Shown: positions 1-9,208, counted from the stretch's first letter. The stretch: 64,000 bases of DNA from Bradyrhizobium diazoefficiens USDA 110 (GCF_000011365.1 NC_004463.1:4016001-4080000), one strand, 5' to 3'. A program made the numbers and translations. Notes: generated from the sequence alone by a model not told the origin.

Positions 1-504
1 GCGGCGATCAAGGGGTTCTTGCTGTCGCCGCTGATTTTCCCGGCGCTGGTCACGGGCCTGGCGCTGCTTCAGGTCCTGACCAAGCTTGGCTCGCAGGATG
101 CGCGGCTCAATCTCCTGATTGGGCACGTGGTCGTGACGTCGCCCTATGTCATCCGCACCGTCGTCACCAGCCTTCAGCTGGTGGATGAGAACCTGGAGGA
201 TGCCGCGCGCACCCTCGGCGCAAACCGGCTGACGACCTTTTGGCGGGTGACGTTGCCGCAGATCGCCTCCGGCGTCGCCGCCGGCGGGTTGTTCGCCTTC
301 ATGGTGTCCTTCGACAACTACCCGGTCACGATGTGGCTAGCGAACTCCGAATACTCGCCCGTACCGCTCGTTCTGATGCGGCAACTGGTCAACGTCTTTG
401 ACCCTTCCGTGCCTGCAATGTCGACGATCATCATCCTCATGGCGATGGTCGGCGTCCTACTGCTTGAAAAGCTGGTTGGCCTACGCCGCGCGCTGGCCGC
501 CTGA
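1..504 (+). CDS. ABC transporter permease, PotC type (5' end outside window)
   Basis: C-terminal 167 residues of an inner-membrane permease; the frame is open to the left edge. Hydrophobic segments alternate with a cytoplasmic loop holding the EAA-type motif (EDAARTLGANRLTTFWRVTLP region, about residues 66-86 of the visible part), the contact site for the ATPase. The family imports spermidine, putrescine or similar small nitrogenous solutes. The binding protein and the ATPase follow directly on the same strand, so this is one import operon; a PotB-type partner permease would be expected just outside the window. The substrate cannot be read from the sequence, but the pxp genes downstream suggest an amide or lactam-related compound. 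Confidence 0.9.
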   Translation, partial: AAIKGFLLSPLIFPALVTGLALLQVLTKLGSQDARLNLLIGHVVVTSPYVIRTVVTSLQLVDENLEDAARTLGANRLTTFWRVTLPQIASGVAAGGLFAFMVSFDNYPVTMWLANSEYSPVPLVLMRQLVNVFDPSVPAMSTIIILMAMVGVLLLEKLVGLRRALAA

Positions 505-532
505 TGTGCATTGGTAGATGGAGATTGGACCC

Positions 533-1597
533 ATGAAGCTGACACGTAGGACTCTCATTAAAGCCGGTGCATCTGCGATCGCCTTCCCGACGATCATCAG
601 CCGGGCGTCGGCGCAGGATGCCAAGCAACTGCATGTCGGCGTCTACAATTCGGCGCTCGGCAAGCTTATCCAGAAAGAGGTCATTCCCAAGTTCGAGGCC
701 GAGTTCAAGTGCCGCGTCTTCACGATCGAAGGTGCGACGCTCTCCAACATCGCCGCTCTTCGCGCGACCCGCGACACGCCGCGCTTCAGCATGATGATGA
801 TGGACGACGTCGGCATTCCCCAGGCCAAGCAGGAAGGGCTGATCGACAAGCTCGACGCGAGCAAGATTCCCAATCTTGCGAAGGTCTATCCGCGCTATCT
901 GTTCGAGGAGGATTATGGCGTCGGCTTCTCGATTTCGAGCGCAGCCATGTTCATCAATCCGCAGGTGACGAAGCCGCTCGAGAGCTACGAGCAGATCTTC
1001 GACGCCAAGTATCGCAAGCAGATCCTGCTGAATACGCCCAAGAACACCCAGAGCGTGCTGATGCTCATCGTGGCGACGGCGCTCACGACGGGCAAGCCGC
1101 TGAAGGAGGCGCAATACCTGGTCGATAGCGGCTGGGACAAGCTCGCAATGCTCAAGCCCAACGTCCTGACGATCTACGACAGCGAGGCGCAGGTGCTTCA
1201 GGTGGCGCAGGGGCAGGCGACCATCGGCGGCATCGAATATTCGAAGGCGATCTATCCGCACACGGCGAAGGGCATGCCGATCGACATGACCTTCCCCAAG
1301 GAAGGCGCGTTCACCGGCATCAACAGTATGACGCTGGTCAAGAATGCGCCTGAGCCGGAGCTCGCCTGTGCCCTGATCAACCGCATTCTGGAGCCCTCGG
1401 TCGCCAAGATGCTGTCCGAGCAGACTCTCAGCGCGCCCTCGGTGGGCGGTATCGACTTCAAGCCGGAGACGGCCAAGTTCCTTGCCTATCCCGACACCAA
1501 GGCAACCGATCTCGGGCTGTTCACGCCGGACTGGAAGTTCATCGTTCCGCGCCGCGGTCCGTGGCTCGAACGCTACAATCAGGTGTTCACGAGCTAA
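533..1597 (+). CDS. Periplasmic solute-binding protein of a polyamine-type ABC transporter
   Basis: About 354 residues. It begins with a Tat-like export signal (KLTRRTLIKAG, then a hydrophobic stretch ending near ASAQD), so it should be exported folded to the periplasm. The body resembles the PotD/spermidine-putrescine binding family (extracellular solute-binding protein family 1). I chose ATG 533 over the upstream in-frame ATG 518 because GGAG at 520-523 sits at proper distance and the twin-arginine motif then lies at the N-terminus. It lies 28 bases after the permease and 11 bases before the ATPase, consistent with one operon. Ligand unknown. Confidence 0.88.
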   Translation: MKLTRRTLIKAGASAIAFPTIISRASAQDAKQLHVGVYNSALGKLIQKEVIPKFEAEFKCRVFTIEGATLSNIAALRATRDTPRFSMMMMDDVGIPQAKQEGLIDKLDASKIPNLAKVYPRYLFEEDYGVGFSISSAAMFINPQVTKPLESYEQIFDAKYRKQILLNTPKNTQSVLMLIVATALTTGKPLKEAQYLVDSGWDKLAMLKPNVLTIYDSEAQVLQVAQGQATIGGIEYSKAIYPHTAKGMPIDMTFPKEGAFTGINSMTLVKNAPEPELACALINRILEPSVAKMLSEQTLSAPSVGGIDFKPETAKFLAYPDTKATDLGLFTPDWKFIVPRRGPWLERYNQVFTS

Positions 1598-1608
1598 GGC
1601 AGGGTGCC

Positions 1609-2703
1609 ATGAGGTCTTCCGAAGTCAGGCTTGACCGCCTCAGCAAGGAATACAACCGCACCGTCGCGGTCGACGATGTCTCGCTCACGATCGAGCCGGG
1701 CCACATGGTTGCGCTGCTCGGTCCGAGCGGATGCGGCAAGACGACCTGCCTGCGCATGATCGCGGGGCTGATCCGTCCGACATCCGGCGACGTCTTCGTG
1801 AACGACAAGAAGATGACGGACGTTCCGGTGCACCGCCGCAACGTCGGGATGTTGTTCCAGAACTACGCGCTGTTTCCTCACCTGACCGTCGAGGAGAACA
1901 TCGCATTCGGTCTCGAGATGCGCGGGATATCCAAGGCCGCTGCCGCAAGGAAGGTGGGCGAAGCCCTCAATCTGGTCCAGCTGTCGAGCTTCGGGAAGCG
2001 CTATCCGGCGCAGCTCTCCGGTGGTCAGCAGCAGCGCGTCGCACTGGGGCGCGCCCTGGTGATCGAGCCGGCGATGCTGCTGCTGGACGAGCCGCTCGGG
2101 GCGCTCGACAAGGGACTTCGCGAAAGCATGCAGGTCGAGCTGCGGGCCCTTCAGCGCAGGCTCGGGTTGACCACCATCATGGTGACCCACGACCAGGACG
2201 AAGCCCTGACGATGGCCGACAAGATCGTGGTGATGCGCGATGGCAAGCTCGAGCAGGTCGGCTCGGCGACCGAAATCTACCAGCGTCCGGCCTCGAAATT
2301 CGTCGCACAGTTCATCGGTGCGTCAAATCTGTTTGAGGGTCTCATCGAGCAGCGAAACGGAAGCGGAGCGGTCATTCGTGTCTCGCCCGAATTGAGCCTC
2401 CAGGTCGACCAGATTACGCAATCGGCAAGCGATGTGATGGTCTCGATCAGGCCCGAAGCGATCTTCGTCGAGCGCGTTGGCCAGAGTCCGACGGCGCAAC
2501 GCGCCAATAGCGTGACGGCGCGTGTCGACCAGGCCATTTATCGCGGGTTTGTCAGTCACTACTACCTCAAGACGCCGAGCGGCGGCCAGATCATCGTGTT
2601 CGAGCAGAATCAATCGCAGCAAGCGGGACTTCGATACGCCGTGGGCGAGGAGGTTGTCGCGCGATGGGAGTCCCCGAGCAATCACGTCATTGCCCGTCAC
2701 TGA
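1609..2703 (+). CDS. ABC transporter ATP-binding protein, PotA type
   Basis: A 364-residue ATPase that powers the import system encoded upstream. Walker A GPSGCGKT is at residues 38-45, the Q-loop is in MLFQNYALFPHLT, the signature is LSGGQQQR and Walker B is LLLDEPLGALD, followed by the H-loop VTHDQDEA. The C-terminal third is the TOBE-type regulatory domain typical of PotA/UgpC ATPases. An in-frame upstream ATG (1561) lies inside the binding-protein gene; ATG 1609 is preferred because AAGGCAGGG precedes it and the protein then matches family length. It is the last transporter gene before pxpB. Confidence 0.93.
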   Translation: MRSSEVRLDRLSKEYNRTVAVDDVSLTIEPGHMVALLGPSGCGKTTCLRMIAGLIRPTSGDVFVNDKKMTDVPVHRRNVGMLFQNYALFPHLTVEENIAFGLEMRGISKAAAARKVGEALNLVQLSSFGKRYPAQLSGGQQQRVALGRALVIEPAMLLLDEPLGALDKGLRESMQVELRALQRRLGLTTIMVTHDQDEALTMADKIVVMRDGKLEQVGSATEIYQRPASKFVAQFIGASNLFEGLIEQRNGSGAVIRVSPELSLQVDQITQSASDVMVSIRPEAIFVERVGQSPTAQRANSVTARVDQAIYRGFVSHYYLKTPSGGQIIVFEQNQSQQAGLRYAVGEEVVARWESPSNHVIARH

Positions 2704-2817
2704 AGCTCGGAACGAACGCGACGTCTCGCGGGCAATCGACATCCCTTATACCCGCAGACGAACATCGTCTTGGATCGGCTTGCGCCGCTTGGCTAGATCT
2801 AGGGGTGGCAGCGCCAC

Positions 2818-3537
2818 GTGCGTTCGATCAGCGAGGCCCTTTTGTCGATTAATCAGCCCAACGCCCCTTTTGTCGGCACGATCGAGAAAAGTCCGAAGAT
2901 CAGCCTGATCGGCACACTTGCAATGCTGGTTGAGGCACCGGGTGACTTCGACCTGGTCCAGCAGGGCCGCATCTGGGCCCTTGCGGATGCGGTTTCTACC
3001 TGGCCCAACGTCCAGGAGGCCGTCATCGGCGTCACCAATGTGATGCTCGTATTCGAGCAGCCGCCGGCGGATATCGGCATGCTCGGCGCCTCGATCGTCG
3101 AACTGTGGCATCGCGTGCCGAGCCGAAAGGCCGACGGCCAGCTCATCGAAATTCCCGTGATCTACGGCGGGGAGCTCGGCTTCGACCTGCCGGCGGTTGC
3201 GAGACGCGCCGGATTGTCCGAGCGTGACGTCATCAGGATTCACAGCGAAGGCGAATACACCGTGTGCGCCGTCGCGAGTTCGCCGGGTTTCGGATATCTC
3301 CACGGTCTCGATCCGCGCATTCACACGCCGCGCAAATCCGTGCCGTCGCTCAACATGCGGGCGGGCTCGGTGACGATCGGCGGGATGCAGACGGGCGTCG
3401 CGGTGCTGACAAGTCCGAATGGATGGAACGCGATCGGATGGGCATCGGTCACCATGTTCGATCCACAGAGTGAGCAACCGTCCCTGATGCTTCCGGGCGA
3501 TCGCGTCAGATTCAGAATCGATCGGGTCGAGCTGTGA
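2818..3537 (+). CDS. pxpB: 5-oxoprolinase subunit B family protein (PxpB/KipI, AHS1 domain)
   Basis: A 239-residue protein of the KipI/allophanate hydrolase subunit 1 family. Characteristic stretches are IPVIYGGELGFDL, the SSPGFGYLHGLDPR loop and GSVTIGGMQTGV. In the family PxpB pairs with PxpC and PxpA to open 5-oxoproline (pyroglutamate) to glutamate using ATP. The start is GTG 2818, preceded by AGGGG; the first twenty or so residues are poorly conserved-looking, so TTG 2842 is an alternative. The stop overlaps the pxpC start, indicating translational coupling. The transporter upstream may bring in the substrate. Confidence 0.88.
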   Translation: MRSISEALLSINQPNAPFVGTIEKSPKISLIGTLAMLVEAPGDFDLVQQGRIWALADAVSTWPNVQEAVIGVTNVMLVFEQPPADIGMLGASIVELWHRVPSRKADGQLIEIPVIYGGELGFDLPAVARRAGLSERDVIRIHSEGEYTVCAVASSPGFGYLHGLDPRIHTPRKSVPSLNMRAGSVTIGGMQTGVAVLTSPNGWNAIGWASVTMFDPQSEQPSLMLPGDRVRFRIDRVEL

Positions 3538-4511
3538 TCGAGATATTGACCAGCCCCGCCTTTAACACCATCCAGGATATTGGCCGCCACGGCGCGCGTC
3601 GTTTCGGCGTGAGCACGTCCGGCGCCATGGATCCCGTCGCGCTCGCCGCCGGCAATGCGCTGCTCGGCAATGAAGATGGTGCGGCCGGCATCGAGATTCA
3701 GACCTTTCCGTTCCGCCTGCGCTTCCAGACAGATACTGCGTTTGCGCTCACTGGCGCCGATCACGACTCGACGCTGGCGGGATCAACCGTCCGGCCGTGG
3801 TGGTGCACGCAGGCAAGGGCGGGCGACGTTCTCGCGATCACCGCGCCGCGACGTGGCGCGCGGGTCTACACGACGTTCGGCGGCGGCATCGATGTTCCGC
3901 GCGTGCTGGGCTCGCGTAGCACTCATCTGCGCGGCGGCTTCGGCGGGCTCGAGGGCCGTACCTTGCAGGCGGGCGACGTCGTGCCGATCGGGAGTTCGTC
4001 GCGCGGCAGCGTGGGCCGCTTCGACTTCGGTGTGGCGCCGCCGGATGTCGCGATTCCAGGCGCCGCTCCGGCGGATGACCGTGGGCTGCGGTTACGCGTC
4101 ATGCGGGCCGGCGAGTTCGACCTGTTCTCGGAGGAGATGCGGGCGACGTTCTGGTCGACGCGATGGAAGATCAGCGGCCAGAGCGACCGGGGCGGCTACC
4201 GTCTCACCGGCGGCAAGCTGACATTGGATGCGCCGGTCGAGATGCGCTCGCACGGCGTGGTGGCTGGCGTCGTGCAGGTGCCGCCGGCCGGCGAGCCGAT
4301 CATCCAGATGAGCGACGCCAATACGGCCGGTGGCTATCCGAAGATGGCGGCCGTGATCCAGGCCGATCTCTGGCGCCTCGGCCAGGCGGCGCCGGGATCG
4401 TTCATTGCCTTCAGCGAGGTGAGCTACCAGGACGCGGTCGCGGCCATGGCTCCGGTCAACGACTACCTCGCGAAGTTGCGTGCGACCGCGGATCTCTATC
4501 GAGCGCTTTGA
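3534..4511 (+). CDS. pxpC: 5-oxoprolinase subunit C family protein (PxpC/KipA, AHS2 domain)
   Basis: A 325-residue protein of the biotin-dependent carboxyltransferase/KipA family. Recognisable motifs are the N-terminal GARRFGVSTSGAMD region, VYTTFGGGIDVP, LGSRSTHLRGGFGG and the late VQVPPAGEPIIQMSD segment followed by GGYPKMAAV. It starts at GTG 3534, overlapping the pxpB stop by four bases. Together with PxpB it forms the catalytic subcomplex of ATP-dependent 5-oxoprolinase. The same folds form the carboxyltransferase half of urea carboxylase, relevant because a paralogous pair lies beside biotin carboxylase genes at 5717-7359. Confidence 0.9.
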   Translation: MIEILTSPAFNTIQDIGRHGARRFGVSTSGAMDPVALAAGNALLGNEDGAAGIEIQTFPFRLRFQTDTAFALTGADHDSTLAGSTVRPWWCTQARAGDVLAITAPRRGARVYTTFGGGIDVPRVLGSRSTHLRGGFGGLEGRTLQAGDVVPIGSSSRGSVGRFDFGVAPPDVAIPGAAPADDRGLRLRVMRAGEFDLFSEEMRATFWSTRWKISGQSDRGGYRLTGGKLTLDAPVEMRSHGVVAGVVQVPPAGEPIIQMSDANTAGGYPKMAAVIQADLWRLGQAAPGSFIAFSEVSYQDAVAAMAPVNDYLAKLRATADLYRAL

Positions 4512-4546
4512 GTGGACATCAACAATAACAAGAGCAGGGTACGAAC

Positions 4547-5314
4547 ATGAAAATCGGCATCAATTCGGACATGGGTGAAGGATTCGGCAATTATCGCATC
4601 TGCGACGACGAGGCGCTGATGAGCATCGTCTCATCGGCCAACGTGGCGTGCGGTTTCCACGCCGGCGATCCCATCATCATGGATCGCATGGTTCGCCTGG
4701 CGAAGCAGAAGGGGGTCGAGGTCGGCGCCCATCCGGGCCTGCCCGACCTTCTCGGATTTGGCCGCCGCGTGATTCAGATGGACGCCGCCGAGCTCGAGAA
4801 GCACATGGTCTATCAGATCGGTGCCTTGCAGGCGATCGCGGCCAATGCCGGCCACCGCGTGACCCATGTCAGCTTCCATGCTGCGATGGGCAACATGGTC
4901 AATGCGGACCCCGATATGGCTGATGTCGTCGCCCGCGCGATCGCGACCATCAATCGCGATTTCATCGTGTTCTCGCAGCCTGATGCCGAGATCGTGCGCG
5001 CCGCGCGCAAGGTAGGCCTGCGCACCCTGACTCTGTTCCTGGCTGATCGCGCATATGACGAGAACGGCCATCTGGTGTCCCGCAAGCTTCCCAACTCGGT
5101 CGTCACCTCGACTGAAGCCGTGGCCGAGCGGGTCAAGCGGTTCCTGGACAGCGGGACGGTGCAGACCATCGAAGGCAAGTCGATCAAGGTCGAGGCGCGC
5201 TCGATCCTGATCCACAGCGACACGCCCGGATCGGTCAACCTCGCCGGCACGGTGCGCCGCGTGATCGAGCAGGGCGGCGGCGAAGTCACGCCCGCAACTG
5301 TCCTGCTCAATTGA
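4547..5314 (+). CDS. pxpA: 5-oxoprolinase subunit A (PxpA, LamB/YcsF family)
   Basis: A 255-residue cytoplasmic protein of the LamB/YcsF family, a TIM-barrel-like fold. The N-terminus carries the diagnostic INSDMGEGFG, followed by SSANVACGFHAGDP, VGAHPGLPDLLGFGRR and, near the end, ILIHSDTPGSVNLA. PxpA supplies the phosphorylation/ring-opening function with PxpB and PxpC. A 35-base gap with a purine-rich stretch separates it from pxpC, so it is probably in the same operon. Its end overlaps by eight bases the convergent small biotinyl-domain gene on the other strand. Confidence 0.93.
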   Translation: MKIGINSDMGEGFGNYRICDDEALMSIVSSANVACGFHAGDPIIMDRMVRLAKQKGVEVGAHPGLPDLLGFGRRVIQMDAAELEKHMVYQIGALQAIAANAGHRVTHVSFHAAMGNMVNADPDMADVVARAIATINRDFIVFSQPDAEIVRAARKVGLRTLTLFLADRAYDENGHLVSRKLPNSVVTSTEAVAERVKRFLDSGTVQTIEGKSIKVEARSILIHSDTPGSVNLAGTVRRVIEQGGGEVTPATVLLN

Positions 5315-5732
5315 TAGGGCTGCTCCCGGCCAGCGGGCGGATGCGCACAATCGGCGTGCCGTAGCCGACCGTTGCGCCAGGCTCCGCGATCACGGCATCG
5401 ACGGTGCCGGCGGCCGGTGCCACGATGGGCGCATACAAGAGCCCGATCTTGACGAGGCCGACGACCGCGCCGGCCTCGATGCGTTGACCCTGTGCGACGA
5501 ACGGCTTGTCCCGCCAGGGATGAGCCGCAAGGAAATGCCCTGCGACGTCGGCTTTGGCGATGACGGAATGGTCTGCAGCGGGGGCAGCAAGCGTCGGTGA
5601 CGCGGCCATCCGCGGACCCGTGTCGACGACCAGCTTCAGGGACTGGCCGGGCTCCTCGATTTCGATGGTGTCGACGCCGGATTTTTCGAGGATTTGCGCC
5701 AGACGCGCGATGTCAGTCAGCTCGATCGGCAT
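5307..5732 (-). CDS. Small biotinyl/lipoyl-domain protein, BCCP-like, atypical attachment site
   Basis: A 141-residue protein beginning MPIELTDIARL; an AGGAG box lies upstream of the ATG at 5732. The N-terminal 35 residues resemble the start of acetyl-CoA carboxylase BCCP; residues about 78-135 form a biotinyl/lipoyl-type fold (VAQGQRIEAGAVVGLVKIG, APAAGTVDAVIAEPG). The usual EAMKM/EAMKT attachment motif is replaced by GLVKIG with a lysine at residue 95, so biotinylation is uncertain. It is the last gene of the minus-strand carboxylase-like operon and overlaps the preceding PxpC-like gene by 16 bases. It could be a second carrier or a regulatory pseudo-carrier. Confidence 0.75.
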   Translation of the reverse strand: MPIELTDIARLAQILEKSGVDTIEIEEPGQSLKLVVDTGPRMAASPTLAAPAADHSVIAKADVAGHFLAAHPWRDKPFVAQGQRIEAGAVVGLVKIGLLYAPIVAPAAGTVDAVIAEPGATVGYGTPIVRIRPLAGSSPIN

Positions 5733-6700
5733 GTTCTGGTCTCCTCGACAAGGTGAACATTGGTCCTGAGCCGATCGAGATAGGCCGACATCTCGGCCTC
5801 GGCTGCCAGCGCATCGGTGTAAGCCGTTTGTTCGAACCGCAGCTTGCCGCCGAGCCGCGCCTGCCCGACACGCCACAAGTCGGCCCGGATCACGGTTGCG
5901 ATCTTCGGGTAGCCGCCAGACGTCTGCGCGTCGCGCATCTGGATGATCGGCTGTCCGTTCGGTGGAATCTGGATGACGCCAGGGACGATGCCGTGCGAGC
6001 GCTTCTCGATCGGCACCTCCGGCTTCACGGTGGGGCCTTGCAGGCGGTAGCCGTAACGGTTGCTCTGCGGCGTGATCTTCCAGCTGCTGGACCAGAACAG
6101 CGCCTGCGTGGTGGCGTCGAACCCGTCATATTCGCCGGCAATCACGACCCTGACGACGGTCTCGTCCGGCGTAGCGTTCGGCCGCACCAGCGTGATCTCG
6201 GCGGGCTCGACCCCGAGCTCACCGATCGTAGCAGTGGATGCCGTACAGGACAGGATGTCGCCGGCCTGGAGCGGCCGTCCGTGCCAGCCGCCGAACTCGC
6301 CGCGAAACTGCGTGCTGCGTGAGCCCAGCACCATGGGCACGTCGATGCCGCCGCCGAATGTCAGATAGCTTCGCGCACCGCGGGGCATTGCCTTGACGGT
6401 CAGGATATCGCCGGTACGGGCGTGCGACCGCCACCATGGCGGGATCACGCGTCCGGCGATCTCCGCCTCGACATCGGCGCCCGTGAGCGCAAAGGCCATG
6501 TCCCGGCCGAAACGAAGCTTGAACGGCAGCATCGGGATTTCGATGCCGGCGGAGTTCTCGTCGTTGCCGAGAAGGATGTTGCCGGCCCGCAGGGCGACAT
6601 CGTCCATCGCACCCGACGTGCCGACCCCAAAGCGATACTGATCGAAGCGGCCGAGATCCTGGACGCTGGCGGGCCCCGTGACTGACACAATCTCGATCAC
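5717..6700 (-). CDS. PxpC/KipA-like biotin-dependent carboxyltransferase subunit (second copy)
   Basis: A 327-residue AHS2-family protein. Motifs parallel the first copy: FGVGTSGAMD, SYLTFGGGIDVP, LGSRSTQFRGEFGG, and IQIPPNGQPIIQMRDAQTSGGYPK. The start is GTG 6700, overlapping the upstream PxpB-like stop (GTGA); a much longer open frame continues to 7378 but runs over the neighbouring gene and is discarded. Because biotin carboxylase and BCCP genes sit in the same operon, its likeliest role is the carboxyltransferase half of a biotin enzyme rather than plain 5-oxoprolinase; that is inference from context. Confidence 0.88.
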   Translation of the reverse strand: MIEIVSVTGPASVQDLGRFDQYRFGVGTSGAMDDVALRAGNILLGNDENSAGIEIPMLPFKLRFGRDMAFALTGADVEAEIAGRVIPPWWRSHARTGDILTVKAMPRGARSYLTFGGGIDVPMVLGSRSTQFRGEFGGWHGRPLQAGDILSCTASTATIGELGVEPAEITLVRPNATPDETVVRVVIAGEYDGFDATTQALFWSSSWKITPQSNRYGYRLQGPTVKPEVPIEKRSHGIVPGVIQIPPNGQPIIQMRDAQTSGGYPKIATVIRADLWRVGQARLGGKLRFEQTAYTDALAAEAEMSAYLDRLRTNVHLVEETRTCRSS

Positions 6701-7359
6701 CGGATCACCCGTTCGATCTCGAAGCGGATCGTATCGCCCGGCGCGAGTGCGGCTGGCGTCGGCCAGGACGGATCGAAGAAGGTCCAGCTCGTATGCCCGA
6801 TGGCGTGCCAGCCGCTCGGCCCGGGGGAGGCGGAGACACCGGTCTGCGATCCGCCGATCGAGACCGAGCCGCCCGCGGAGCGTTGCAGCGGCGTCTGACG
6901 GCGCGGCATGGTGATGCGTCGATCCATGCCGCCCAGATAGCAATAGCCGGGATGGCTGCCGAGCGCGAACACCGTGTAGAGCGGGGCGGCGTGGATCGAG
7001 ACCACGTCGTCGACAGACAGGCCGCAATGATCGGCGACGGACTGAAGAGACGATCCGATCTCGCCGCCATAGGTGACCGGCAACCTGATCTCGCGCCCGC
7101 TGATCGTGAGGCCTTCCGCCGCGTCCCAACCGTCGTTGAGAGCGGCGATCAAGGCGTCCAGCTCGCGCGGAGGGGTAGCGAAGGTCAGCATCAAATTGGT
7201 GATGCCGGGAATGGCCTCGCGGATCCCTGGCCATTTCGATGCAGTGGCCGCCAGCGACCAGATGCGCCGCTGGTGCGGCAGGTCGAATGCGCCCGGTGCC
7301 TCGAACAGGAGGGCCGATGTCCCGAGCAGGCTGATCCGCGGTCGGTCCGGGGCCGTCAT
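6697..7359 (-). CDS. PxpB/KipI-like AHS1 protein (second copy)
   Basis: A 220-residue AHS1-family protein starting [13 protein letters not shown]. Motifs are [13 protein letters not shown], the [15 protein letters not shown] loop and [15 protein letters not shown] 7359 is chosen because it overlaps the biotin carboxylase stop (ATGA), and upstream in-frame codons lie inside that gene. It should form a heterodimer with the PxpC-like product encoded immediately downstream. It is clearly diverged from the PxpB at 2818-3537, so the two sets are paralogous systems rather than a recent duplication. Confidence 0.88.
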   Translation of the reverse strand: MTAPDRPRISLLGTSALLFEAPGAFDLPHQRRIWSLAATASKWPGIREAIPGITNLMLTFATPPRELDALIAALNDGWDAAEGLTISGREIRLPVTYGGEIGSSLQSVADHCGLSVDDVVSIHAAPLYTVFALGSHPGYCYLGGMDRRITMPRRQTPLQRSAGGSVSIGGSQTGVSASPGPSGWHAIGHTSWTFFDPSWPTPAALAPGDTIRFEIERVIR

Positions 7360-8711
7360 GGCGCGGCCGCCCGCGCATTCATCCAGTGCTCGAGATGGTG
7401 GATGTCGTAGCCGCCACGGCAAAACGCGGGATCGGCGAGGATCGCCTGATGCAACGGCACATTGGTTCGGATGCCTTCGGCGCGTAGCTCGGACAAGGCG
7501 ACGCGCGCACGCGCCATAGCTTCCTCGCGGCTGCCACCATGAGCGATGAGCTTGCCGATCAGCGAGTCATAGTGCCGGGGAACGGTGGCGCCGGCGGTGA
7601 TATGCGAATCGACGCGGATGCCGATGCCGCCGGGAACATCCCAGCGCGTCACCATGCCGGGCGAGGGAGCGAAGGTGGTGGGGTCTTCGGCATTGATGCG
7701 GAATTCAATGGCATGGCCTACACGTGCGATGTCGCCTTGCGCGATGCCCAACGGCTCGCCTTGCGCGATGCGGATCTGCGCCTTGACGATGTCGATCCCC
7801 GTCGTGGCCTCGGTGACGGGATGCTCCACCTGGACGCGCGTGTTCATTTCGATGAAGAAGAATTGGCCGTTCTCGTAGAGGAATTCGAATGTGCCGGCGC
7901 CGCGATAGCCGATCCGCCGGCAGGCTTCGACGCAGCTTGCGCCCACCCGCTCGATCAGAGCGCGATCGATGCCGGGCGCGGGGGCTTCCTCGACCACCTT
8001 CTGGTTCCTGCGCTGAAGCGAGCAGTCGCGGTCGCCGAGCCAGAGATGATTGTCATGCTGATCGCACAACACTTGAATCTCGATATGGCGGGGCTTTTCG
8101 AGGAATTTCTCGATGTAGACCGCAGCGTTCTTGAAGGCCTTGCTGGCTTCCGCGCGGGTCAGCGCCAGCGCGTCGTCTAGCGCGCCTTCGCTGCGCACGA
8201 TCCGCATGCCGCGTCCGCCGCCGCCTCCGGCGGCCTTGATGATGACGGGGTATCCGATGTCCCGCGCGATCGCGTGCACCTCGGACGGATCCTCCGGCAG
8301 GGCGCTGTCCGGCCCGGGCACGCAAGGCACGCCCGCCAGCCGCATCGCGCGCTTGGCCGCGACCTTGTCGCCCATGGTCCGAATACAATCCGCCGGCGGG
8401 CCGATGAAGGCGAGGCCGGCGCGCGCGACCCGATCGGCGAACTCCGCACTCTCCGAGAGGAATCCGTAACCCGGGTGGATCGCCTGGGCGCCGCTGACCT
8501 CGACTGCGAGCAGGATCGCCGCAACGTTGAGATAGGTGCTGCTTGCCGGCGCCGGCCCGATGCAGAGTGCCTCATCGGCGAGTGCGACATAGCGTGCGTC
8601 GCGATCCGCCTCCGAGTGAATGACGACCGTCTTGAGACCCATCGCCCGACAGGCGCGCTGGATGCGAAGCGCGATCTCGCCCCGGTTGGCGATCAGGACC
8701 TTGTCGAACAT
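7356..8711 (-). CDS. Biotin carboxylase subunit (AccC family)
   Basis: A 451-residue ATP-grasp enzyme that carboxylates biotin on its carrier using ATP and bicarbonate. Visible hallmarks are the N-terminal [16 protein letters not shown], the glycine-rich ATP loop [14 protein letters not shown], the [13 protein letters not shown] segment and [17 protein letters not shown]. Length matches stand-alone AccC. It overlaps the BCCP gene upstream and the PxpB-like gene downstream by a few bases each, implying stoichiometric translation. No carboxyltransferase of the AccA/AccD type is nearby; the AHS1/AHS2 pair is the obvious partner. Confidence 0.95.
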   Translation of the reverse strand: MFDKVLIANRGEIALRIQRACRAMGLKTVVIHSEADRDARYVALADEALCIGPAPASSTYLNVAAILLAVEVSGAQAIHPGYGFLSESAEFADRVARAGLAFIGPPADCIRTMGDKVAAKRAMRLAGVPCVPGPDSALPEDPSEVHAIARDIGYPVIIKAAGGGGGRGMRIVRSEGALDDALALTRAEASKAFKNAAVYIEKFLEKPRHIEIQVLCDQHDNHLWLGDRDCSLQRRNQKVVEEAPAPGIDRALIERVGASCVEACRRIGYRGAGTFEFLYENGQFFFIEMNTRVQVEHPVTEATTGIDIVKAQIRIAQGEPLGIAQGDIARVGHAIEFRINAEDPTTFAPSPGMVTRWDVPGGIGIRVDSHITAGATVPRHYDSLIGKLIAHGGSREEAMARARVALSELRAEGIRTNVPLHQAILADPAFCRGGYDIHHLEHWMNARAAAP

Positions 8712-9208
8712 CAGGATGAACCCGCCGGCCCAATCCGGAACAGAGCCCGCCCGGCCTCGATCTCCTGACCATCCTCTGCGAGGATCGCAAGCACGACGCC
8801 GGGCGCCTCGGCGGCGATGTCGATGAAGGTCTTCATCGCTTCGATGATGCAGATCTTCTGCCCGGCCTCGATCCGCGTGCCGACCTCGACCAGCGGCGGC
8901 TCGTCCGGCGCCGCAGCCCGGTAGAAGATGCCATGCATCGGCGCCGGCACCACGATGTCGGCGGCAGCCTCGGGAGCTGGGCTGTCCTGATGATCGAGAG
9001 CAGGGGCCTCGACCGCTGCCCGGTTTGCAGGCGGACCCAGGGCCGCAGGCGCGCGCTTGAGGATGCGGATGCGGGTGCCGTTCTGCGTGAGGTCCAGCTC
9101 GGCGATGGAGGAACGCGTAACGAGATCGACCAGTTGTTCGATTTTGGAGAGGTCCACGGTCACGCTCCGCGTTGACGGCCTGTCGAGTTCGGGGCGTTCA
9201 TGCGTCAC
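8711..9208 (-). CDS. Biotin carboxyl carrier protein (AccB family)
   Basis: A 165-residue BCCP. The N-terminal region ([22 protein letters not shown]) is the AccB-type dimerisation segment, a Pro/Ala-rich linker follows, and the C-terminal biotinyl domain carries the canonical CIIEAMKT motif with the acceptor lysine at residue 126. The ATG at 9208 overlaps the upstream SDR stop (ATGA). With the neighbouring biotin carboxylase it forms the biotin-charging half of a carboxylase. Confidence 0.93.
   Translation of the reverse strand: MTHERPELDRPSTRSVTVDLSKIEQLVDLVTRSSIAELDLTQNGTRIRILKRAPAALGPPANRAAVEAPALDHQDSPAPEAAADIVVPAPMHGIFYRAAAPDEPPLVEVGTRIEAGQKICIIEAMKTFIDIAAEAPGVVLAILAEDGQEIEAGRALFRIGPAGSS

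Noticed and set aside
5717..7378. 553-codon minus-strand frame as one long protein
   Set aside because: Only the part from GTG 6700 shows PxpC-family sequence; the rest overlaps the PxpB-like gene in another frame.
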